In this document: positions 1 to 6,921 of the stretch, piece by piece
Position numbering within the stretch: position 1 is the stretch's first letter
Layout of the letters: every line of letters begins with the position of its first letter
Origin: Ruminiclostridium sp.
Lineage (GTDB): Bacteria > Bacillota > Clostridia > DSM-8532
Length of the DNA stretch: 14,066 bases
NCBI GenBank assembly: GCA_003535195.1
Contig: DOHN01000028.1
Span: 20,972 to 35,037, forward strand
Direction: 5' to 3'
Made by a program: the position numbers and the translations under genes
The notes under the pieces: generated by a model
Told to the model about the DNA's origin: nothing
Database searches by the model: none
The model's input: only the letters and a program-made list of their open reading frames with translations

Positions 1-81
1 GATATTAGTTATTTCAGCTTTTTTTTCAAAAAAAATACGGGCATGTCTCCTAGGGAATACAGAAAAAAAGTTCACCGTTAA
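1..81 (+). CDS. AraC-family response regulator (YesN-like), C-terminal end only
   Basis: Frame 1 is open from the window edge to a TAA at 79-81 and encodes 26 residues. These match the end of the second helix-turn-helix of AraC/XylS DNA-binding domains: SYFSFFFKKNTGMSPREY resembles the family signature in which a 'YFS..FKK..G.SP.EYR' run closes the domain. A histidine kinase of the LytS/YesM type starts 14 bases downstream, and such kinases are usually paired with a YesN-type response regulator (receiver plus AraC domain). The most economical reading is therefore that this is the cognate regulator. The receiver domain lies outside the window, so the response-regulator part is inferred; the AraC-type C-terminus is seen. 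It would bind DNA and activate the transport genes downstream. Confidence 0.8.
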   Translation, partial: DISYFSFFFKKNTGMSPREYRKKVHR

Positions 82-95
82 AAGGAGTCTTAAGC

Positions 96-1904
96 TTGAC
101 AAAGAAATTATCAAGCATAAAGAAAATATTTTCACGCATCAGGAATTTTCCCAGAGCGACGAGTATCCAGTCGATTATTGCCCTGTCGTTTACTGCGGTT
201 ACGATATTGTCCATAATATTTGTAAGTCTTGCCCTCTCCCAGATGTTCTCAGACAGTGCCGAGAAGAATGCCGTCTTCAACACCCAGCAAATTATGGATC
301 AGGTTAATTTAAACCTGAACACCTATTTTAAAGGCATGATGGAAATATCGGATCTTATAAGAAGCAGGCTGAAAGCGGACACCGAAAATAACGAAAACAC
401 CCTCTCAAATATCCTGGAAGTAACGTCTGGCATAAGAAAGGACATTGCGGCCGTCGCAATTTATTCAAAAGACGGAACACTGGTTACAAGCTATCCGAAA
501 AGGAGTTATAACGAAAATTTCTCAGCGGCAGACCAGGAATGGTTTAAGAATTCGATAAACGATCCGACCGATTTTTTCTTTCTTCCCCCTCATGTTCAAA
601 CGCTTTTTGAAGATGAAAGGCCGTGGGTTGTTTCATTATGCAGGGGCTCTACTTTCTATGATAAAGAGCAAAAGGCCACTCTGACCACCGTGGTCGATAT
701 GAATTTCAGTTCCATAGAGGAGCTCTGCAGCCGTGTAAGTTTGGGAAAGCGGGGTTATGTCTATATTATCGATAAATCGGGAAATATCATCTACCACCCG
801 CAGCAGCAAATACTTTATGTCGGTCTGAAAAATGAAAATATAGCAGACGCCCTGAATAAGGAACCGGGCTCATACTTTGAGAACTTTCAGGGCGAAAAAA
901 GGATCATGACGATAAAGAATATAAGCTATACCGGCTGGAAGATGGTGGGGATCAGTTATGTGAATGAATTGGTTACCGATAAAAAATATTTTCTGAAGTT
1001 TTTTATCTATATTACTCTGTTCGCTATTGTTTTCGGAACTATGGCCTCCCTCTTTGTCTCGGCTAAGGTATCGAAGCCTATAAAGCAGCTCGAGAAACAA
1101 ATGAGGAAGGTTGAGAACGGTAATTTTGATATTAATTTCGAGGTTAAGGGCGAGGACGAAGTAAAACATCTTTCCAAAACGTTTAACATCATGGTTGCCA
1201 AGATAAAACAGCTGATGGGCGAAATCATAAAAGAGCAGGAGGAAAAGCGAAAAAGTGAATTAAAAGCGCTTCAGGCACAGATAAACCCCCACTTTTTATA
1301 TAACACGCTGGATTCGATCGTGTGGATGAATGAAAACCACAATTATGAAGGCGTTACCGTCATGGTAGCCGCCCTGGCGAAATTATTCAGGATCAGCATA
1401 AGCAGGGGAAACGAAGTCATACGTATTGCGGATGAAATCGAACATGCCAGAAACTATCTCATTATCCAGAAAATCAGGTATAAGGACAAATTTGATTTTA
1501 CAATTGAGGCAGAGCCGGACCTCCTTCAGGCACGAACTTTAAAGCTGATACTCCAGCCAATCATTGAAAATGCTATTTACCATGGAGTTGGCCCCATCAG
1601 TGAAAAGGGCGAAATACAAATCTCCGTAACCAGGGATGAAGATATCGTCCTCTTTAAGATTTCAGACAATGGATATGGAATTAAGCCCGAGGTATTAAAG
1701 GAATTATTGAGCAGCGAATCCAAAAGTCCTCACAGCGACGGAGTAGGGCTAAAAAATGTAAATGAGCGGATCAAGCTATACTTCGGTAAGGAATATGGTA
1801 TTCAGATCGAAAGCGAAATCGACGTAGGCACAACGGTTAATATTCGTATACCATTTATGGAAAATGGGTTAAAAGACGGAGGTAAAAATGGAATCACGAA
1901 ATAG
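96..1904 (+). CDS. LytS/YesM-type sensor histidine kinase with Cache-like sensor and HAMP domains
   Basis: A 602-residue membrane sensor kinase. The start is a TTG at 96, eight bases after AAAGGAG (81-87), which overlaps the regulator's stop codon; later starts would remove the first membrane segment. Domains in order: transmembrane helix about 24-48; an extracytoplasmic double-Cache-like region about 50-298; a second transmembrane helix about 299-322; HAMP about 322-376; a His_kinase domain with QINPHFLYN and phospho-acceptor His399; and a HATPase_c domain with N-box Asn492, G1 box DNGYG (524-528) and G2 box GVGL (549-552). All catalytic motifs look intact. The gene lies between an AraC-type regulator and a sugar-binding lipoprotein whose start overlaps its last 17 bases. 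By analogy with LytS of clostridial xylose sensing, it probably reads the state of that lipoprotein rather than binding sugar directly; this is inference. Its partner is most likely the regulator ending at 81. Confidence 0.93.
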   Translation: MTKKLSSIKKIFSRIRNFPRATSIQSIIALSFTAVTILSIIFVSLALSQMFSDSAEKNAVFNTQQIMDQVNLNLNTYFKGMMEISDLIRSRLKADTENNENTLSNILEVTSGIRKDIAAVAIYSKDGTLVTSYPKRSYNENFSAADQEWFKNSINDPTDFFFLPPHVQTLFEDERPWVVSLCRGSTFYDKEQKATLTTVVDMNFSSIEELCSRVSLGKRGYVYIIDKSGNIIYHPQQQILYVGLKNENIADALNKEPGSYFENFQGEKRIMTIKNISYTGWKMVGISYVNELVTDKKYFLKFFIYITLFAIVFGTMASLFVSAKVSKPIKQLEKQMRKVENGNFDINFEVKGEDEVKHLSKTFNIMVAKIKQLMGEIIKEQEEKRKSELKALQAQINPHFLYNTLDSIVWMNENHNYEGVTVMVAALAKLFRISISRGNEVIRIADEIEHARNYLIIQKIRYKDKFDFTIEAEPDLLQARTLKLILQPIIENAIYHGVGPISEKGEIQISVTRDEDIVLFKISDNGYGIKPEVLKELLSSESKSPHSDGVGLKNVNERIKLYFGKEYGIQIESEIDVGTTVNIRIPFMENGLKDGGKNGITK

Positions 1905-2862
1905 GCCGGCGATTTTCCTATTGATATTGTGTTTACTGATCCCTGTCGGAGGCTGCGGCAAAAAAACTGTCGCCGCGTGGGATGATGACATCCACATTGA
2001 TATGATTGTAAAAGACAGCCGGTACGATTATTGGAAAGTCGTAAAAATGGGCGCTGAAGCCGCGGGAAAAGAATTCGGAGTAGCTGTGCGCTTTAGCGGG
2101 CCAACTGACGAAAAAAATATCGAGCAGCAGATCGAGATGGTGCAGGAGGCCATCGACTTAAAAACAGATGCGATAGTCCTGGCAGCAGGCGACTATATCG
2201 AATTGGCCGGCATTGCCGAAAAAGCCATTTTAGGGGGAATTCCCGTTGTGATAATAGATTCCGAGCTTAAATCGGATCTGGTAAAAAGCTTTATAGCGAC
2301 GGACAATGTCAGCGCGGGGAAAAAACTTGGAGAGGCTTTGGCCGAGAAAGTGGGTAATACCTGCAGCATTGCGATTATGGGTTTTGTAAAGGGTACGGCT
2401 CCCTGTGTCCAGCGTGAAGAAGGCTTACATGAATCATTAAAAAACTATCCGAAAATCAATGTTCTGACCAAGGAATACTGCAATTCGAATGAAGATACTG
2501 CAGAAAAGCTTACGGAACAAATCGTAGAAAAATATCCGGATATCGATGCAATCGTATGCCTCAACGCATATGGGACAGTCGGAACCGCAAGGGCAATTGA
2601 GAAGCTGGATTTGGCCGGAAAAGTAAAAATAATCGGTTTTGACAGTACACCGGAGGAAATTAGCTTTATGGAAAAGGATGTGATACAATCTCTCGTTGTA
2701 CAAAATCCCTTCAGCATGGGATATCTTGGCGTCAAATATGCAGTCGATGCAATCAACAACGCGGATATTCCCCAACGGGTGGATACCGGTTCCACGGTTA
2801 TCGATAAAAACAATATGTATCTGCCTGAAAACCAGAAACTTGTATTTCCCTTTACAGACTGA
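1888..2862 (+). CDS. Sugar-binding lipoprotein, probable sensor component (periplasmic-binding protein type 4 fold)
   Basis: A 324-residue protein with a lipoprotein signal: a basic N-terminus, hydrophobic residues 8-20, and a VGGC lipobox with Cys23 as the predicted lipid anchor. The mature part resembles the Peripla_BP_4 family of ribose/galactose/xylose-binding proteins. It has an aromatic YDYW pair near residues 46-49, a GPTDE segment, repeated Rossmann-type strands (DAIVLAAG, IPVVIIDSE) and a late DAI.CLNAYG..G hinge segment. The ATG follows GGAGGT (1878-1883) and overlaps the kinase stop (1902-1904), suggesting translational coupling. It is separated from the importer genes by a terminator-like hairpin, and the importer has its own binding protein at 5584-6747. 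This gene is therefore more likely the sensing partner of the kinase, as XylFII is for LytS, than the transport protein. The ligand cannot be read from the sequence. Confidence 0.85.
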   Translation: MESRNRPAIFLLILCLLIPVGGCGKKTVAAWDDDIHIDMIVKDSRYDYWKVVKMGAEAAGKEFGVAVRFSGPTDEKNIEQQIEMVQEAIDLKTDAIVLAAGDYIELAGIAEKAILGGIPVVIIDSELKSDLVKSFIATDNVSAGKKLGEALAEKVGNTCSIAIMGFVKGTAPCVQREEGLHESLKNYPKINVLTKEYCNSNEDTAEKLTEQIVEKYPDIDAIVCLNAYGTVGTARAIEKLDLAGKVKIIGFDSTPEEISFMEKDVIQSLVVQNPFSMGYLGVKYAVDAINNADIPQRVDTGSTVIDKNNMYLPENQKLVFPFTD

Positions 2863-2887
2863 TCTTAAGAAAATTCCACGTTGATAT

Positions 2888-2928
2888 AAGAATTCGAAAC
2901 TTTTGTATAGGATTTCGAATTCTTTTTT
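2888..2928 (+). terminator. Terminator-like hairpin after the sensor genes
   Basis: A perfect 12-bp inverted repeat, AAGAATTCGAAA (2888-2899) and TTTCGAATTCTT (2913-2924), encloses a 13-base loop and runs into a T tract ending at 2928. It starts 26 bases after the sensor lipoprotein stop. The stem is AT-rich, so termination may be incomplete. It suggests that the sensor genes and the importer genes are separate or differentially expressed transcription units. Confidence 0.65.
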
Positions 2929-2937
2929 AATATGCTC

Positions 2938-2993
2938 TGATATAGAATTTAAATATGCCATTCTTCTGCTTTCACACACGTATGTTTGTGTGA
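2938..2993 (+). promoter_or_regulatory. Possible control region of the importer operon
   Basis: Between the hairpin and the ATPase gene lies a TG-A-TATAGA sequence (2938-2946) resembling an extended -10 element. No good -35 hexamer sits 17 bases upstream, which is common at activator-dependent promoters. Downstream is an inverted repeat TCACACA-N8-TGTGTGA (2972-2993), 38 bases before the ATPase start codon. It could be an operator or a leader hairpin. The inverted repeat is seen; the promoter and the operator role are inference. Confidence 0.35.
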
Positions 2994-3031
2994 TTTATTT
3001 ATTCATAAAAAATTACATTAGAGGTGAAAAA

Positions 3032-4525
3032 ATGAGTGAACTTCTGGTGCAGATGGAAGGGATCGATAAAGCGTTCCCCGGTGTACAAGCTCTGCAGCAA
3101 TGCCAATTTGACCTTGTAGAAGGTGAGGTCCATGCCTTGGTAGGGGAAAACGGAGCCGGAAAGTCTACTCTGATGAAGGTTCTTACCGGTATCTATCAAA
3201 AGGACAGCGGCAGAATTTTGTTCAAGGGTAATGAAATAGATCCCAAAACCCCTAAAGACGCACAGGATCTCGGAATCGGCATTATACACCAGGAACTCAA
3301 CCTGATGCCGCATCTGACGGTTGCGCAGAATATTTTTATTGGAAGGGAATATATGTCCGGGATGTTCCTCAATATTAAGAAGACCAATGAGGAAGCAGCG
3401 AAACTGCTCGAGTCCCTTAATATACATATTAACCCTTTAATAAAAGTCCAGGATTTATCGGTCGCAAAACAACAGATGGTCGAAATTGCAAAAGCCCTTT
3501 CAATAAAGACGGACGTATTAATAATGGATGAACCTACGGCTGCTTTAACCGAATCTGAAATAGCAGATTTGTTCAGGTTTATAAGAAATCTGAAAAATCA
3601 GGGAGTAGGGATTGTTTACATCTCCCACAGGATGGAGGAATTAAAGCAGATATCCGACAGGGTCACGGTAATGCGTGACGGTCAATATGTCGGAACGGTA
3701 AAGACCGAAGAAATTGAAATCGATCAAATCATTCAGATGATGGTTGGACGTATTATTTACGAACCGCCAAAAACTCAGAGCACCGTACCGCCTGACGCAG
3801 CGGTTGTGCTCTCCTGTAAAAATCTTAACTCACCGGTCGTAAAGAATGTATCCTTTGAACTTAAGAAAGGCGAAATATTAGGTTTGGCGGGCCTTATGGG
3901 AGCAGGCAGAACGGAGGCCTGCCGCCTCATTTTTGGCGCTGATCCCAAAACCGGCGGTGAGGTTTACCTGGATGGCAGGAAAGTTGAAATAACCAGCCCT
4001 TCTGACGCCGTAGAGCATGGGATCGGCTACCTGTCCGAGGACAGAAAACGGTATGGTCTGGCTGTCGGGTTGTCCATCCGCAATAACTCGATCCTCGCCC
4101 ACCTCAAAAATTTTACAAAATTCGGTTTAGTCGATGATAAAAAGGCTTCAAAGGTTACGGATGAATTTATTGATAAGATCGATATAAAAACTCCGTCAAA
4201 TAAGCAACTGGTAAAAAACCTTTCAGGCGGAAACCAGCAAAAGGTCGTACTTGCAAAATGGCTCATAAAGAACTGCAGCATCCTTATCTTCGATGAACCG
4301 ACCCGGGGTATTGATGTCGGAGCCAAAAGTGAAATTTACAAATTAATGAATGAGCTCGTACGTGAGGGAAAGTCTATCATCATGATATCGTCAGAGCTTC
4401 CCGAGCTTCTTCGTATGAGCGACAGGATTGCAGTGATGTGTGAAGGTGCTTTAACAGGCTTTTTAAACATTGAAGAAGCAACCCAGGAAAAAATCATGAA
4501 ACTAGCAACACAAAGAAGACAGTGA
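3032..4525 (+). CDS. CUT2-family sugar ABC importer, ATP-binding protein (RbsA/XylG/MglA-like)
   Basis: A 497-residue protein with two fused nucleotide-binding domains, the usual size and layout for CUT2 importers. The start is the ATG at 3032 after GAGGTG (3021-3026); an in-frame extension back to 2903 would begin inside the upstream terminator hairpin and has no family support. The first domain has Walker A GENGAGKS (38-45, Lys44), a signature-like LSVAKQQ, and Walker B MDEPTAAL with Asp166-Glu167. The second has a degenerate Walker A, GLMGAGRT (287-294), in which Arg293 replaces the catalytic Lys, followed by a canonical LSGGNQQ signature and DEPTRGID at about 421-428. This asymmetry is normal in the family, where only one site is fully active. 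It would energise sugar uptake through the permease that starts 10 bases downstream. The substrate is not readable from the ATPase. Confidence 0.95.
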   Translation: MSELLVQMEGIDKAFPGVQALQQCQFDLVEGEVHALVGENGAGKSTLMKVLTGIYQKDSGRILFKGNEIDPKTPKDAQDLGIGIIHQELNLMPHLTVAQNIFIGREYMSGMFLNIKKTNEEAAKLLESLNIHINPLIKVQDLSVAKQQMVEIAKALSIKTDVLIMDEPTAALTESEIADLFRFIRNLKNQGVGIVYISHRMEELKQISDRVTVMRDGQYVGTVKTEEIEIDQIIQMMVGRIIYEPPKTQSTVPPDAAVVLSCKNLNSPVVKNVSFELKKGEILGLAGLMGAGRTEACRLIFGADPKTGGEVYLDGRKVEITSPSDAVEHGIGYLSEDRKRYGLAVGLSIRNNSILAHLKNFTKFGLVDDKKASKVTDEFIDKIDIKTPSNKQLVKNLSGGNQQKVVLAKWLIKNCSILIFDEPTRGIDVGAKSEIYKLMNELVREGKSIIMISSELPELLRMSDRIAVMCEGALTGFLNIEEATQEKIMKLATQRRQ

Positions 4526-4535
4526 GGTAATGAAA

Positions 4536-5531
4536 ATGCAAAAAGAGAACAAACTTATCAAGCCCATACGTAAGGGTCACCAGCAGTTATTTGCCATAGG
4601 CACCCTCGTAGTCCTGTATGTATTTTTTGCGATTTTCGGAAACAATTTCTTTTCATCTGCGACGCTCGTCAATATTCTTGACTGCTCATACTACATAGGC
4701 TTTTTGGCAATAGGCGTCACGTTCGTTATCATAACCGGAGGAATTGATCTTTCAATAAGCACCGTTATGATGTGCGCGGCGTTGATCGGCGGTGTCGCCT
4801 ATAACATATGGCATTGGCCGATAGCCTTATCGCTTGTTCTGGTCATGGTTACTTCAACCTTATTCGGATTGTTAAACGGGCTGATGGTAGCCAAGCTGAA
4901 ATTACCGCCTTTCATTGCAACGCTTGGTACGCAGATGGTTACCCTGGGCTTCGGTGCAATTGTTTCAAAAGTTATGACCATGCGCTATCCAACAGTTACC
5001 GACCCGGATGGGTGGTTCAAATTTGTCTTTTATAAAACGCCCGCCGGATTTCCTATCGGCACGGTTTGGCTGGGAGTATTCTTTGTTATCTCCTATGTTG
5101 TTTTAAATAAGACACGATTAGGAAGGTACACCTTTGCAATCGGGTCCAATGAAGAAGCTACAAGGCTCTCAGGTGTAAAGGTCGATAAATGGAAAATCTG
5201 TGTTTATGTAATAAGCGGATTTTTCGCAGGACTGGCCGCGATTGTATATGCCGCAGCCTATACCTCGATTATTCCCAGTACGGGCAATGGAATTGAAACA
5301 AACGCTATCGCCGCCGTCGTTATCGGCGGTACCTCCATGGCCGGCGGTATAGGAACTATTTCAGGTACTTTGATCGGTGTCTTTATTATGAGTGTTCTAA
5401 AGCAAGGACTCATGTCAATGAACCTGCAGGGCCAGTGGCAGACATTCTTCTCCGGCATTGTTGTGATATTTGCAGTATGGATGGATACTTACAGGAACAA
5501 GAAAGCAAATGAAGTGAAAAAGGCCAATTAA
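4536..5531 (+). CDS. CUT2-family sugar ABC importer, permease (RbsC/XylH-like)
   Basis: A 331-residue integral membrane protein with about eight to ten hydrophobic helices. Family landmarks include GGIDLSIST (residues near 70), the cytoplasmic stretch GSNEEATRLSGVKVDKWK, which corresponds to the conserved 'G.N..AA.LSGI' loop that contacts the ATPase, and the late glycine-rich AVVIGGTSMAGGIG segment before the last helices. Two ATGs compete: 4530 lies one base after the GAGGT site (4524-4528), whereas 4536 sits at a normal 7-base spacing, so 4536 is preferred. The ribosome-binding site overlaps the ATPase stop codon (4523-4525), indicating coupled translation and one operon. It forms the translocation path, presumably as a homodimer, for the sugar delivered by the lipoprotein at 5584. 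Confidence 0.94.
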   Translation: MQKENKLIKPIRKGHQQLFAIGTLVVLYVFFAIFGNNFFSSATLVNILDCSYYIGFLAIGVTFVIITGGIDLSISTVMMCAALIGGVAYNIWHWPIALSLVLVMVTSTLFGLLNGLMVAKLKLPPFIATLGTQMVTLGFGAIVSKVMTMRYPTVTDPDGWFKFVFYKTPAGFPIGTVWLGVFFVISYVVLNKTRLGRYTFAIGSNEEATRLSGVKVDKWKICVYVISGFFAGLAAIVYAAAYTSIIPSTGNGIETNAIAAVVIGGTSMAGGIGTISGTLIGVFIMSVLKQGLMSMNLQGQWQTFFSGIVVIFAVWMDTYRNKKANEVKKAN

Positions 5532-5537
5532 ATTAAG

Positions 5538-5560
5538 ATTTTAGGCGAAAAGCTTAAAAT
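5538..5560 (+). promoter_or_regulatory. Intercistronic hairpin ahead of the binding-protein gene
   Basis: ATTTTAGGC (5538-5546) and GCTTAAAAT (5552-5560) form a 9-bp stem with one G-U pair and a GAAAA loop. It starts 6 bases after the permease stop and ends 7 bases before the GAGGAGG ribosome-binding site (5568-5574). No T tract follows, so it is not a typical terminator. Such hairpins between permease and binding-protein genes can mark RNA processing or protect the downstream mRNA. That role is inference here. Confidence 0.45.
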
Positions 5561-5583
5561 ATAAAAAGAGGAGGAAATTCGTA

Positions 5584-6747
5584 ATGAAAAAGGTCAGTAG
5601 AGTCCTATCACTTGTTTTAACCGTATCCCTGCTGGTATTAGCGGCAGGCTGCGGCGCAAAAGCTCCCGCAGCTTCCGCTGGGGCTCCAAGCAGCAGTGCG
5701 CCGTCCAGTAGTGCTCCATCAAGCAGCGCTCCGGCAAAAGACGTCTCTAAACCGTACATAGCTGTTATCTCAAAAGGCTTCCAGCACCAGTTCTGGCAGG
5801 TAGTCATGAAAGGTGCAAAAGACGCAGCCGAAGAGTACAACGTTGATATGACTTTTGACGGACCTGCTTCAGAATCCGAAATCAATACCCAGGTTGATAT
5901 GCTTAATGCCGCAATTGCAAAGAATCCTCAGGGTCTTTGCCTCGCCGCGCTCGACACCGAATCCGTTACATCACAGCTCAACGATTTGAAATCTAAGGGT
6001 ATTCCGGTCGTCGGCTTTGACTCTGGTGTTCCCGATGCTCCGGCAGGAACAATACAGGCAACTGCTTCCACCAACAATGAAAATGCTGGAGCTCTTGCTG
6101 CAGATTCGATGTTTGCCGACCCTACCTTTTCGGCTGCGCTCAAAGCTGCAACCACTGACAAGCCGGTTCTTATAGGCGTTCTTTCACAGGATGCGACATC
6201 TGCTTCCGTTGTCGGCCGTACAACAGGCTTTATCGACCAGATGGTTAAGAACTGTGAAACCGTGTTTGCAGGCCAGGTTGAAGTTACAGGGCATGACAAG
6301 TTCGCCAAGGCTGCAACCTCCGGAAAAGCCGCCGTCAATATCAAAGTCGTCGTTCCTCCGTCCACCAATGCCAATGATATGCAGAATGGCGCTCAGTCCC
6401 TGTTTGGAACAAAAGGAATCATTGCAATGTTTGCTTCCAACGAGGGCGCTGTGACAGGTATTCTTGCAGCTACCACAGACGGATCAGACCTCGATCGCAC
6501 AAATGGCAAGTATAAGAACGTTACAGTGGTAGGCTTTGATGCCGGCAAGGCACAAAAGGCCGCCGTTAAAAACGGGTGGTTCCTGGGCTCCATTACGCAG
6601 GATCCTTACATGATCGGCTACCTTGCTGTCGAACTCACCGTCAAGTCAATTAATGGTGAAAAGGTTTCCGACACCGATACCGGCTGTAAATTTTATACCG
6701 CCAAAAATATCGATGATCCAGATATCTCTCAGCTTGTTTACGATTAA
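5584..6747 (+). CDS. Sugar-binding lipoprotein of the CUT2 importer (RbsB/XylF-like)
   Basis: A 387-residue extracytoplasmic binding protein. Residues 1-23 form a lipoprotein signal with a textbook LAAGC lipobox (Cys23 lipidated). A low-complexity Ala/Pro/Ser linker (about 24-52) then carries three APSSS repeats (34-48) that tether the ligand-binding module to the membrane. The rest is a Peripla_BP_4 fold: PYIAVISKG first strand, aromatic pair Phe70-Trp71, GPASESE segment, GIPVVGFDSGVPD, and a C-terminal VVGFDAG hinge motif followed by a GYLAVEL helix. A strong GAGGAGG site (5568-5574) lies 9 bases before the ATG. As last gene of the ATPase-permease-binding protein set it would deliver sugar to the permease. 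It shares pocket-region motifs with the sensor lipoprotein at 1888, so both may bind the same sugar. Fucose is suggested only by the adjacent isomerase. Confidence 0.94.
   Translation: MKKVSRVLSLVLTVSLLVLAAGCGAKAPAASAGAPSSSAPSSSAPSSSAPAKDVSKPYIAVISKGFQHQFWQVVMKGAKDAAEEYNVDMTFDGPASESEINTQVDMLNAAIAKNPQGLCLAALDTESVTSQLNDLKSKGIPVVGFDSGVPDAPAGTIQATASTNNENAGALAADSMFADPTFSAALKAATTDKPVLIGVLSQDATSASVVGRTTGFIDQMVKNCETVFAGQVEVTGHDKFAKAATSGKAAVNIKVVVPPSTNANDMQNGAQSLFGTKGIIAMFASNEGAVTGILAATTDGSDLDRTNGKYKNVTVVGFDAGKAQKAAVKNGWFLGSITQDPYMIGYLAVELTVKSINGEKVSDTDTGCKFYTAKNIDDPDISQLVYD
5683..5727 (+). repeat. Three in-frame 15-base repeats encoding APSSS
   Basis: Three consecutive 15-base units (5683-5697, 5698-5712, 5713-5727) each encode Ala-Pro-Ser-Ser-Ser in the lipoprotein linker. 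The codons differ between units, so the repeat is conserved at the protein rather than the DNA level. This fits a selected flexible tether rather than recent slippage. Confidence 0.85.
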
Positions 6748-6776
6748 TTCATAAAAGGCGCTCTGTCTAACTCATG

Positions 6777-6805
6777 AAAAGCGCTCTGTCCGGCAGAGCG
6801 CTTTT
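6777..6805 (+). terminator. Terminator-like hairpin between the importer operon and fucI
   Basis: A perfect 12-bp stem, AAAAGCGCTCTG (6777-6788) and CAGAGCGCTTTT (6794-6805), has a 5-base loop and lies 30 bases after the binding-protein stop. The T run is only four bases and is followed by CCCCC, so termination may be partial and allow readthrough into fucI. A second copy of the left arm lies just upstream at 6758-6767. Confidence 0.75.
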
Positions 6806-6845
6806 CCCCCATTGTTAAAGGTGGGCAGCGTTTCGATAAAGGCAG

Positions 6846-6898
6846 ATTCTAAAGAATTAAGATTTTAATCAATATATCTTCTATTAAGTACTAAGTAC
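6846..6898 (+). promoter_or_regulatory. Leader of fucI with short palindrome and tandem heptamer
   Basis: The 116 bases between the terminator hairpin and fucI hold a short palindrome ATTCT-AA-AGAAT (6846-6857) and an exact tandem heptamer TAAGTAC-TAAGTAC (6885-6898), which ends 8 bases before the GTGAGG ribosome-binding site. No convincing sigma-A promoter was found. A weak TTGTTA-N17-GATAAA pair (6812-6840) is the best candidate. The elements could be operator sites for the regulator; that is inference. Confidence 0.3.
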
Positions 6899-6921
6899 GT
6901 AAAAAAGTGAGGTAATCGTTT

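Noticed and set aside
2437..2979. Long open frames antisense to the sensor lipoprotein
   Set aside because: They are shadows of a well-supported coding region and have no family match or ribosome-binding site.
2903..3031. N-terminal extension of the ABC ATPase by 43 residues
   Set aside because: It would start in the loop of the terminator hairpin and lacks a ribosome-binding site; family proteins start at the MSELLVQMEGI region.
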